Shown here: piece by piece, positions 39,801-51,540 of the stretch
Numbering within the stretch: the first letter of the stretch is position 1
Layout: every line of letters begins with the position of its first letter
Origin: Gorsachius magnificus
Lineage: Eukaryota > Chordata > Aves > Pelecaniformes > Ardeidae
Direction: 5' to 3'
DNA length: 64,000 bases
Assembly (NCBI GenBank): GCA_034008185.1
Contig: CM067081.1
Coordinates: 81,984,765 to 82,048,764, forward strand
The notes under the pieces: generated by a model
Seen by the model: the letters and a program-made list of their open reading frames with translations, nothing else
What the model was told of the DNA's origin: nothing
Databases searched by the model: none
Position numbers and translations under genes: made by a program

Positions 39801-42800
39801 TCTCAATGGTGGCAAAAAAAGTCAAATTATGTAAAAAAAAAAAATCACTACAGGAAATTTCTGCAAATTTTCTTACTGGGAGAAAAAAAAAATTTTTTTT
39901 GGCTTGCTTATCCCCCTGCCTGGAAAAGCTCCTGTTGCCTTCACTTTGACAAACTCCTGTGCAGCAGAGTGCAAGGCTGTGTGCTCTTACAACCTGCACC
40001 CTGCAGCAGCTGGGACTTTCTCCTAGCTTAAAACATTAAGTCAATTTTCTTTTCTATTTTCCAGACTGAGAAATATTGGCTGCATTTTCCCAGAAGGAAA
40101 GAAAGTGCTCAGAAAAATCCATGTTTCCATGGGAAATTTGAAGTGGGGGGAAGGGGGGGGCAGCTTCCATCTAAAAATCAGCAAGATACACAGTTTTCAT
40201 CTCTGCCAATTCCAGTACAGCAAGTATCAGTGTATCCGAGATTTACTAATGTAGCATAAAGGAGCAGAACTCAGCTCACAGTCTTGCTTGTTTTTAATAT
40301 AATCTTCATGAACATGGCTATATTGAAAGAAAATCCATGGACTCACGGGATAGTGAGAAGAATTGGCAGAGGTTGGCGTTAAGAGGGGTGTCAATAACCC
40401 TCTTCACTTAAAAGATGCACTGATGCCAACTCAAAAAGCATCCACCCTGTAATCCCATAGGTCCACGAAGTACAGGCTACAGTTTACTTAGATGCTTTCC
40501 ACTGTTACAACAGCCTATAAAGTATGTAACATGGTCAGTGATTAAAAACAATGAGCAGTTTGGAGCCCTCACAAAAATGCAAGTCCAGATAAAAATCATA
40601 GTCACTCTGAGCGTTAAGGAAAATGGATAATGAAATACAATGACGAGTAATGTAAGCAAAAAACAGATCCAAAAAATTACTCCCTGCCAAAATAAACGAG
40701 AAGCAGAGAATGCATAACTCTGAATTCCCATTTTTATTCAGAGCTTAACTGGAACATATTGGGGGCAAAACGCACCAATGAACAATAAAAATTCCGAAAG
40801 CCCAACTACCTGTGTTTTCTTCCACTTCAGAGATGGGGTTGTCTTAGTGCTCTGTTTGTAATCACACATTGATCCAGCCCTGCTCCTTCACGTTCTCCTT
40901 ACCAAAGCAAGTTGTACAGGAGACTACCGCTCACTTCACGCGAGCAGATGCACAACAACACACGCCTGGTGGAACTGGCTAAAAAACATGCAAAAATTCA
41001 GGCAACGTAGGTAATATTTTCCCTTAAATGACCGAGACTGCCTTCAGGTTTCTAAACCCAACCTCAGGTCATATTCATTACAACTAATTGAACAAACTGA
41101 GAACTAGATTTGGCAGGAAAACTAAGGATTACCTTTCCTCTCCCCAAATGTCCCAGCAAGTCTAAAAAAACCCAATTCCCTCAGAAAGTGGAACACTTGC
41201 TGTAATTACTGAAACTACTGTGTATGACCTCGTTGCTGTTAACAACAAGAAATTGTGTGGATATGCATTCTTGCCATAGGTGGCATCAACACAGTAAAGA
41301 GCCATCCTAGTAAAGGCAGTTTAATCTCTTTTATTACATTTGGTACACTTGCTAAAATAGCTGGGTAACACGTTTATTGTCAGTTCTGGAAAGCGAAGAT
41401 AAATTCTGTGGCTCACCTTTGGATTTTCGCTCCACAATATTTGAGAAACGTTAAACCCAAAGGTACAAAGTAAACATACGCAACACTTGTACCAAAGCGT
41501 AAATATACTTTGGTATGTGGTACAAGTTAAAACCAAAACACTACATCAACATAACATTAGGGTTGTCTCCCAGGCCAACAAAAGCAAGATAATTCATCAG
41601 AGATGATGTTCTGGCCTTAGCCCAACCTACTGCAAGTACTGCAGTCTGTCGCATCTGAGCTGTAACAGTCCTGGGCCAACACATAACCTCGATATTCAAT
41701 CTTAGATACACCAACCTTGTATTTTGAAGATGAGATTGGAACAAAGGTATTTCACCATGTCAATCTGAAGATATTAGACTCAACTCTTGTGCTAATAGTC
41801 TTCCTACAAAAAATGAAGTTTGATAGCATCCCTGTAATACTCCTACATGTGTTAATAATTGGATTCATTATTACTAATTATAAGAAAAAAATTACATATG
41901 AAAAATAAAAAGATACTTCCAGGGTTCTTGCCTAGTAGAGCTTCTAAATTGAGTGAGCCCAGGCCTCTGAAATCTGACCTAGGGCACACACAAACAAAAG
42001 CTCCTGTGTCAACTTTCTCACAGCTGTATTTCTGGCCTTAAATAATTTAGGAGGTTAGAAACAAAAATGTTTAATAAGGAAAACAATAAGATCCTGTGGA
42101 GCTCTGTGCGAAACCTAGATAATATATTCCCCTTGCTGACTCAAATTCTACTCCACCCACGTTAAATTAATATTTCCAAACTTTAATGGGAGAATTCAGC
42201 ATAAAGTTTCACTTCTTTCCCCTTTTTTTGAGAATGAAAGAGAACATGTTTTTCTAAGTACTTCTCCTCTACCTCAGTGTCTCATAACTGACTAGCCCTA
42301 CAACCTTCTTCATCACAAGAAGCCTTTCTGAGTCCTTTCAGTATCTTCACCTTCCCCATCTTCAAGAGTCACTCTGAATGTGTCATACACTTCAGGATGA
42401 ACATTAGGATATCAAGAGGCCTCATCAATTCTGCAAGCTTAAGCTGATAGATCTGCTAAACTAAGGTTAAACACAGCTATAAAATGATCCACTCTTTGCA
42501 CCCATATTCTGTATTACGGGATTCAGGGGACATTTCAATCCATAAATCAGTGGCATGGGGGCGGCTCTCTCCTAAAAGTAGAAGGTCTTTTGATTTGTTG
42601 AACCTTTCTGGAACTGAGGGGCAATGATCATGTCAGCCAGGCCTCATCCTGCTGGGCACCATGTCCTCCGTATGGAAAAGCCTCACACACAGCCTGGATC
42701 TTGCTCACTGTTCCCTTTCCCCCTACTTGTGCTGAGACTAAGTTCTGGTGGCCAAGACTTCTGCACAGTTATCTGCATCAAAACAGAGCCTTGATTCATA

Positions 42801-43216
42801 GCTGGAACTATGATGTATGAGTGCAATAAAAACACAGGTAGTTGTCCTAGTTGTAACTACTACAATGACTACCTTTCAGCAGAAAAATTAACATGCCTCT
42901 TGCTTTATTTTTTTTTATTAGCCTGTGAAAAATACTTCTTTCCAGCAGGTAGTTTCAATGTAAAACAGTAGTCTCCAGGCCGATATATATGAAAAAGCTT
43001 CACAACTTTTGTTTGATGTCTTAATGAATAATCATTGGCCGCCCCAAGCTTGTCAAAACAAATCAAAACAAAGCTAACACACAAGCAGATATGTGCTCTA
43101 TGTGCCTGTTCTCTCCTCTTGGTGTCTGAAGTCACTTTTGAATCCAAGTTGTACTGTGTAGGCAAGGGCAATGCACGTGCCTTTACAACACCTTGCTAAT
43201 TTAGCCTGGTAACTCT

Positions 43217-43426
43217 CAGAATCATAAAATCATTTAGGTTGGAAAAGACCTTTAAGATCATCAAGCCCAACCGTTAACCTAACCCTGCCATCCCACCACT
43301 AAACCATGTCCCTAAGCACCACATTTACCCATCTTTTAAATGCCTCCAGGGATGGGGACTCTACCACTTCCCTGGGCAGCCTGTGCCAATGCTTAACAAC
43401 CCTTTCGGTGAAAAAATTTTTCCTAA
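43217..43426 (-). mobile_element. CR1 LINE 3' end, short fragment
   Basis: About 210 bases resembling the 3' end of the copy at 3130-4489: the same order of ttggaaaagacct, aacctaaccctgccat, ctaaaccatg and tccctgggcagcc blocks, with point changes and small indels. It is on the minus strand, 5'-truncated, and breaks off at an A-run near 43426. It is likely the same CR1 subgroup as the first copy. Confidence 0.92.
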
Positions 43427-46400
43427 AAAAGCACCATTGTTTTCTGACAATTAACAAGGTGGGGAGAGAAAAAGGGAGCAGTTTGGTCTGTGTCCTCTCA
43501 GTTGCTATGCTTGAACCACTGCACAATCACTGTGTGAGAAAATCTGGTACCTACCGGTACGATTACCTGCCTACTGGTTTCTTCTTCCTACAGAAGCTGA
43601 GATTATGAGGCAGGCAGCCTGTGCTCCGAAAGTGGGAGGCAGCAGATGAATCAATAACAAATGATCATCTACCCACAAAGAGCAAAATAAATAATCAGAA
43701 GTGGCAACACGTAGCATGCTTTTATAATGCAAATATAAAGCCTCTGAATAGGTTACAGAAATTTTGTGTAAAAGAAGAAAATCTTACCTACTTCTTCCCC
43801 ATCATCTATTAAGATCCCTTTCTTCCCCACTTGGACCAGTATCTTCACCCCCTTTTCACGAGAAATTACTACCGACACCCCATCCCAGCCCTAGCAGCCA
43901 GGGTTGGGCAAGAATAAATGGCATGTTTTCTTCTAAAAAGCGATCCTGGATAGTGCTGTGGTAGCAAGCACTATTGGTGACACCTCTGCTTTATTAAGCA
44001 GTATTAAACAGACGTGAGTAGCAATACAGCTGTTTACTGGTGCTTGCCCAGAAATCCCCCCAGGTTTGTCTATGTAACTTTTCAAAGAAATTCAGTGGAA
44101 GAATATCATACACACTTTTGAGTAGTCAACAGCACTTACTAAATTGTTTTCCCAGACTCAACTTCAGGCATCAGTTCTTCTCCTTTATCAAGAAGGCAAT
44201 CTATATTTGGCTGCAGAAGAGGCAAGAGGAAGATGGAAACTCCCTGGGGGAAATTCCTAGCCCACAAGACTTCTACTTGCTCATAACTCTAAGTCCTCTG
44301 CTAGCCACAACCCTTCCCCAAAGTTCTGGAGTTTACACTTGATGTGATAACAGCACATGAGTTTTCTGTTTTGTTGCACAGACACATACATGACAAGCTG
44401 CTTTTGCATCCCAGGACAATGCAGGCAGCTGGATTGCTATTGCAGTAATAATGCTATTTACCTAATTATACCAAAATGCTTACTGTGCAGCAATGTTGCC
44501 TGTGTGGCTACAGCACAGGACAGTGTTACCAGTGGGAAATATAACTGAGCAACTTCCGGAACTGTAAGAGTTTTATTCATGTGAAAACATCAACCGTTTT
44601 CTATTATTCTTTGTTGACACTATGAAGAAAACACGTCCTGCTTGTGCTGCCACAAGGGACAAAGAGACGTCAAATAAGAAAATCCATAAACCACAAAACA
44701 TCGTTGATAAATGGGGATTTGAATGTGGCCGTTTCTATATAAAGAGGTAGATCAGAAGTAAAAAACTTGCTGTCAGGAAGATCAGAAGCAAAGATGCCAT
44801 TTCTATCTGAGTTAGTAGAGATATTGGCCAAACTTCTGTTTGTCATTGAACAGCGTTGGTCTTCGTATTGGCATTGGTGAAATACTTGAGAGAACATATA
44901 TTGCTTGTATGCTTCTGTACTACCTAGATCAACAAAAGTTCCTCAGGACTCTGGTAGCTATCACAAACATCAGCATCAGGAGAGGTCAAAACTCAGATGA
45001 AAAGCCAAGACGTCACCCAACCTATAGGAATAACAGAGACAGCTGGACTCAGTGGTTACCACACCATTTTTATGACAGCAGAGACCTCTTCCACAGAGGT
45101 GAGGAGGGACTGGCTCTGTGGTGCATGGCAGCCCCAGGACACGCAGTGCTGTAGGAACTGGGCCTGGAAGATGCACACATCCTAACTGTTCTTCCCTGCA
45201 CTGTCCTTCCCTTCCAACACATGAGTTTTCAAAGAAGAAATGAAAAATTAGTAAGCCAAATAGTTCAATCTGTACAATTTGCTAGGTCAAAGAAAAAAAG
45301 AAGCAAACAGACAGAATGAAGAACTTCATTTAGGAGAACATCTGCTGAGTATCCAGTTTGGCCCTTATTTTCACTAAGATGCACCGCCGTTTAGCATGAG
45401 CCACTGTTTTTTAGTCTTTGGTCAGCTTACAGTCTGATGAGCTTAATCACGTGCTCAATCACCTCTAAACCAATTTCAGATAATACTTTTGAGAACTTTC
45501 ATGGGATGCTCAAGCTTTCTGTAACAATTCAGCTACAGCATGTCTGCTTCTCTGAACACTGGTAGTACCCACGTATTTTTCCTTCTTCGATAGATTATTG
45601 CCCTAATTTTCACAACAATAAACCAGTGCCTTTAGATGCCTCAGAATATAAGCCATGCAGATTCAACAGTTTGCAGGTAGCATTTATTTTCTAGTGATCC
45701 TCTCATGTTCTCTTTTCCTTTTTCTGCACTTGCATTTATACAAGCTTCATTACTTCCTAATTATTTATGTATCTCCCCCTTACTTATCTTCTTAACGAGC
45801 AACCACAAAAGGCAGCTCAGCCATTTATGTTTGCATGCCCTACTGGTAAATGCACACCTATCTCAGGAATATTCAGAATTAGCATTGAGCATTTCTTTTC
45901 TTCCTCATTATCATTTCCCTCCACAACTCCTCCAGACCTGTTCCAAAGCTGGGAGGACAGCGTTGCATCCTGTTGGGGGCTGGTGAGAACAGGAGCAGTC
46001 ATGGTTTCCTCTTGAATAGTAGACAGGTGAAAACTGCAGCTGGGACCCCTGACTCCCAAATCCTATTTGAGTCCTTCCTGACAGGTTCACATCATACCTA
46101 AAAACCCAGCCAGATGCTTGAGGAGTTGAATTAGGGCTGGAGCCCTAATTCCTCATCTGCTCTACCTGATAAAGCCCTGCAGTGCCTACCAGTGCTCCCA
46201 AATACAGACTCGGTGAAGTGGGACAGGAGTGTGAAAGAAAGGAGAGTTGTAACCATGAGGTATTTAGGAAAATATTCCAAACAAGCCTCATTCAATACCT
46301 CTTCTACTCAAGAGCTAGCCTAGGAACAGAGAGGAAGAAAAGGAGCTCCTCTCCTGCTTTGATTCTGGTTTTATTTTGAAAAACCTACCTGACTTGAGTT

Positions 46401-48399
46401 ACCAAATTTTTTGTGAAGACATGGTGTAAAAGGTTCATTTTTTCTCACTACTTGCATACAAAGACACGCACAATTGGAAAGACACCAAGATGTATGCACC
46501 ACTAAAGTGAATTTCATCACAGGGTTGTTTTTTTTTTCTCCCATCATAAAGAGAAGACTGACTTCCTTGAAATTAAGAAAAACACAGTATATTCCGAACA
46601 GCAGCTGTAAAGCAGTTTCACCAGAATCATACTGTTGTGCCATTCAGAACATCAGACAACAAATTAAAAATCTTTTACAGTAATTGCAGTGGTAGAGAAA
46701 CTCTGTAATGCTCTACTCAGAAATGATAGCCTCTTGCAACTTAACACATAAACCTAGAGAGAGTATAAATGATTTTTGCTATAGTTACTGCTGGTAGATG
46801 AGGGAGTGACATGGGAGCTGAAAATCTTACAGAATCTGAAAGACAGATGCGAGGCAGAAAAAAAAGAGAACAAGAGACAAACTTGAAGCATCTGTCACAC
46901 ATACAAAAACAATAACTCATGATCAATTTGAATTAATTTCATTGCTTACTGCAGTGCAGTTGTGGCATATTTTAAATGACATGCTAGTTAAATAAATTGC
47001 TGTGGGAGGTGGTCCCCTCTCTGTGACCACAGGATATTTATATGAGAGATGTCAGTAATGCGCTTCATTAAGGGTAATGGCTGCAGTACAGCAGAGGAGA
47101 GGGATTACATATGAGGCATTACATTCTACCCATTCCTCTACAAGTGTGGGAATAGCCCAATGTGCCCTAAAAGTGCTAACTAACTGCACTTGCTGTGATA
47201 AAGGGGGCTTCTGAGCATGGGAGGATGGAAACACTTTGAAGAAGCAACCAATAGTGGGATGACTGTGATTGGAAAGATAGGGCAGATGCTTCTGTACTCT
47301 GACCTAGCTTCCAGGCAAGCATGTTTGGCACAAACACTTGCTACCCAAGAACAATGAATTTTTCCTTTCCACAATACCTGTGCCAGTAAATGTAATTACT
47401 CAAATGCCTGCGGGAAGCAAATGCCCAGCAGATACAAGCATGTTCTAATGTCAGTCATTCTGCAAGTTTTGAAAAACACTCAAAGAACCACAAAGAATCC
47501 CATCTTTTAAAAACTCTTCCTGTATTTTCTAATACACAGATTATCCCACTAACCTCTGCTCCTGAGTATTTTTATGCAGCATTCTCTGAAGTAGAAGCTG
47601 TAAAGCAGGTATTTCTATGTCTGGATCTCTCCAGACCTAGAGAGGTCGACCAGCTCTACATGTCACCTTTTCTCTTTAAAAGAAAAAAAAAAATAAAAAA
47701 AAATGTTTAACAGCCTTCGGTCAGTTTTTAACTTGAGGAACAAATAGTTGTGATGAGTTTTATGTTATTTTTACTCCTGCATGCCCAGAGTGCTCAAGCC
47801 GGTTTCACACTGCTATTCACACTACTAAAACCTGAAATTAGCTGTTCGTACAGTCCTGTGATGTTAGCAAATCAACCGGATGGCTACATGCAGTCTCTTA
47901 CCATGTGTTTTCATTCCACGCCATTCAAGAGTGATGGGAACATGAGGTGGACTTGAGAAGAGTCATTGCAATGGGCCTAAACTGTAGTAATTTAAGAATA
48001 TAGCAGATTCTTATTCTCCTACCAAAGTGCCATCACAGTCATAGCATGATGGAGTGACAGAATGATTATTATTTACACATATTGCAGTATGCCAAAGTTG
48101 GTGTCAAATTTAGAAACAGGACGGACAGTTAAATACCAGATGCACCTTAATTCTAGCTACTACCTTCGCTTCCTTCAACAGATGGTACTACAACATTTTA
48201 AAACTCAACTGCACTGGCTATTCATTCACCCTGCATACCTCAGAACACAGAAAAATTCATGATCTAGTCATTCAGAGCAAGTATGCAGATGTGAAATGAT
48301 ATGCCTCATCAATAATCTCTCTGGTAAATCTAATCTGAATAGCAGAACTGAATAGCTACTTAGTTTCTCATCTAAACTGAAGGAGAAGATACATGAAAT

Positions 48400-48485
48400 G
48401 ATGGGGCCAGCCACAGAGATGAAACTGGAACCTGGGTTCCTGAATTTGTGAAGTGACTTTTATTCTAAGATGCTTCACCAGAGTT
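48400..48485 (+). repeat. Old L2/MIR-type tail remnant (tentative)
   Basis: The phrase gaaactggaacctgggttcc followed by tgaatttgtgaagtgac and a gcttcacca end resembles the same type of ancient tail. It is a weak match. Confidence 0.35.
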
Positions 48486-49925
48486 TGTATTACTCTTACT
48501 TAGGTTTTATGTGTGACATTGTACTTTTCAGATTCAATATATCTAAAATTAATTACACATTATATATCTACCCACGTATATATGTGCTGTGAAAATAAAA
48601 ACTGTTCTTGCGTGTGATCTGAACCTGAAAGATTCAACACTTCCTAGCCTGCAACCCTAGCAGCACTGTGCCAAGTTGCCTGTGACTCCAAAGCATCTTG
48701 CAGAGGAAGGGTGGGTTGACTGTGAAGAGACCCTGGCTTTCCCAGATGGTAGGCCTTTCACAGCAGTCCCAGCAGGAAACAGCAAGGAGAACACACTCTC
48801 CAAAGCTCAACATTTCTGAATATGAATACGTATATTGTCTTGGATGGTATTACCTCCATATATGTATATTCAACTCCCACTGAAACTGCCAGTGGCAGTT
48901 CAGACTTCCAGAAAATATTGCAGTGCCTTTACTGATCCAGTTCCTCCTATGAATGTCCTGTAAAATTGTTTTCTGCTGATGGAGCATTTTTGAGGGACAC
49001 AGGGAAGCTGTGGTGGGGCTTGAAGAAGTTGATCGTATCCATCTCACTACAAACTGATGCCTTGCTGTAATTGGTAAGTTGGACCGTTGTTTTTGGCAGG
49101 ACCTTTCTGCAGATCCTAAAAAGTTGACGAATACCCAAGCTGATGTCTTTCACATTTGTGCTTCTCCACACCATTATTTTCATTGGCTAGACAACTTTGT
49201 TTCTGCTTAAACTTGATTAATTCAAAAACTGGTCCTGTGTCATCACTGTGTATGTGCTACCACGCAGTACCTGTGCTCATAGCCAAAGGTGAGGATTCAG
49301 CAGTCCCTTGTTATTCCTTAAATAAGTAAACAACAACAACTGGAAAGAAACAACAGGAAAGCCAGGTTTGCAGATGATTGTATCATAGCGCAACAGCTAC
49401 CTTTGCTAGGCTTGATCTCCAGCCTACAGGAAAAATAATCACCACTGTCTTTAGGAGAACATGTGTGCAGGATTCATCTTACTTGATGCAGATGTCTTCA
49501 CTGTCTGTCTGACTAGCAATGCCTGGCTTCCTCCAGAGCCAATACAATACAGAATGAAAAAGGCACTTCTATGGTATGATCTATCTGACCTACATAGATG
49601 TATACTTTTGGATGTCAGGAAGTGTTAAGAAAAGCCTTTTCCTCCCAACCAAGTATCAAGAGGTCCTGGCATGAATAGGTCTGATTCAGATTATCTACCC
49701 TGTTGACATCTGTCCTTGATCAGAAGGTCCCACTCCAGGTGGCCTGAGCTGGACATAGTAGACAAACATCACTAGTCCTTTTCACGTAGTTACCATGTTT
49801 AAGCAAAAATTAAATAGAAGACAACATCTGTGGAATAAATAATCTAGTGTTTTCTCCCTTCTATTGCTGTGATATGAAGTCAGTAGTTTAGCAATCTGAA
49901 GAGAGACGGCTTATCAAGCCCTTAC

Positions 49926-50085
49926 CTTTGGGGATAGTAATCTGACAGCCCAGGTCACAGTCCTGCTGCAACTGATAAAAAGCCACTTCCTGCAGCCGAG
50001 CACGCTCCAGCTCCGAGAGGCTTTGAACGGGAACTGACTTCAGCCGAACACTGCGCCCTGACATGCTGTTCCAAGTGAAATCACC
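49926..50085 (-). CDS. ARHGAP6: ARHGAP6 exon 2 (160 nt; start of the region before the GAP domain)
   Basis: The exon encodes 53 codons plus one base, from [18 protein letters not shown] to the end LGCQITIPK. The acceptor AG is at 50087-50086 and the donor GTAAG begins at 49925. The segment [18 protein letters not shown] looks like a short amphipathic helix rich in Leu, Glu and Arg. No catalytic residues lie here. The only ATG in frame is the M of NSMSG (50064-50062). In human ARHGAP6 a shorter isoform is remembered as starting at the equivalent Met204, so this codon may be an alternative start. The entering phase 0 fits an exon 1 ending on a complete codon, but that exon is beyond the window. 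The remaining G joins AT of the next exon to make Asp. Confidence 0.95.
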
Positions 50086-51384
50086 CTACAGGAAATCAAA
50101 TGGAAAAAAATATGAAGCATCGTATGGTACGCACAGTTTAATAAACAGAACCATCTCTTTTACTGCTAGGAAAAACAACACAGGTCCTCTTTTCTAAAAG
50201 GCCATTTTCTTGGACATCTCTAGCCTTTCAAATACCTTTGTTTTCCTAAGAGCAGCATTCCTTAAAAGGAGCACAGACATGCAAAACAAAAAGTCAATTC
50301 TGTCTGAAACCATTTAACCAAGTATTGTTGCAAAAACATACGGTTCCAGTAACCAAAAGCACAAAGCAGGGGGGGAAAAACCCCTCCTTGTCTGCTTTTC
50401 CCAGTTTGCTTTCTTTGTGCAGTACTCGGTCGTCACTTCATTCCTTCCCCAACAGAGTCAGTCAGACATGCAGACCTCCACAGGCCCATGGACAACATGC
50501 ATCTTATCTCCCTCAGCTTGCTAATCCCACTCCACCAGACCGATCAGAGAGGACACAGGCAGAGTCCCTTCTCTTTTCTGACACATCCCATCCCCTCCTT
50601 ATGACGATACTGTGCTTAGGCCAAGATTGACTAAAGGACAAGCTGTTTCACGTTTTTGAAAAGCCGTAATAACAACGTATGTGTTAAAATTTATACAGGA
50701 AAACAACAAGAGATATGCTACATCTCTGTAAGGTACCAATTATGCTTGGAAAGCAAATCAAAAGCTTTAGCTCTTCTATCTCCCACCTGTGATAACATAC
50801 ACAAAGAGCTATTCTCTTAACTAGTATTTAGCTTGGGCAAGAGAAGTAATCATCAAAGAGAACTGCAAGCACAAAGACAAGCTTCAAGGCTGACAATCAA
50901 CTTCAAGCAAGAATTTCAGAACTCATCAAAGCATCATCAAAGAGCGCATTTTAGCACTACAGGGAAAGAAAGAAGAATTTGTTTTTCATTCTAACAGTAT
51001 TAAAAAATAAACATCAAACTTGTCAGTAGATAGAACCTTGATGCAGCTGTAGATAATGGAAAAACTCTGATGTACATCAGCTGAGCTGTAAAGACAAATC
51101 CACAACCTGCTCTTCATCACAACATGGCAGAACAATCAACGAACTTCACTCTCATTTCAAGTTCTCATTTTCAGTTTAAATGCCAACATCTGTACCTCCA
51201 CCGCACACTCAGTTTTTCACCGTTCACTTATAATTCATCTGTTCTGCACATGCATCTGCAGTCAAAGGATGACCATTGACTTTAGAAGACATTGGCTGAA
51301 GCTCCTCATTACGAAAAGCAGTAAAATTTGGCTTTACTTAGCACCTATGTGTCCTGTCGTATGTAAAAATCTTTGTGCATGTTT

Positions 51385-51540
51385 CCATATATTTTTGCCT
51401 ATATATGCGTATATGTATATATATGCACACAACCAACCTGTATATACATTTTTGTATACAAACACATACACGTACCTATATATGCATACCTATGACTGCA
51501 TGTGGGTATTCACATATACATATGAGACAAAAGTCATTCA
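51385..51540. repeat. ATATAC/ATATGC-rich low-complexity tract
   Basis: Alternating purine-pyrimidine sequence with many tatatg, catata and acacaca steps. It produces the artefactual open frame full of Tyr, Ile, Thr and His between 51269 and 51673, which is not a gene. Confidence 0.8.

Larger units (their letters stand above)
28236..49925 (-). other. ARHGAP6: ARHGAP6 intron 2
   Basis: A 21.7 kb intron, the longest complete one here. It carries a CpG-island-like stretch (33860-34320) with a nearby minus-strand donor, two or three old repeat tails (about 31038-31145, 32310-32415, 48400-48485), a G-run (36870-36881), and a short CR1 3' end (43217-43426). The remaining sequence is AT-rich with no recognised gene. 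Confidence 0.88.
9..50085 (-). other. ARHGAP6: ARHGAP6 gene body, internal exons 2-9 (partial gene)
   Basis: This is the span of the eight coding exons found, transcribed right to left. ARHGAP6 is a cytoplasmic, actin-associated GTPase-activating protein that stimulates GTP hydrolysis by RhoA and so lowers stress-fibre signalling; this is family knowledge. Seen here: eight exons with AG/GT borders, phases 0-1, 1-1, 1-0, 0-1, 1-0, 0-1, 1-0 and 0-0, giving 407 uninterrupted codons that follow the order of the remembered human protein closely. The first coding exon and the C-terminal exons lie outside the window, so the gene is partial at both ends. Introns range from 1.1 to 21.7 kb. ARHGAP36 is a weaker alternative, because the linker as well as the GAP core follows ARHGAP6. 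Confidence 0.96.
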
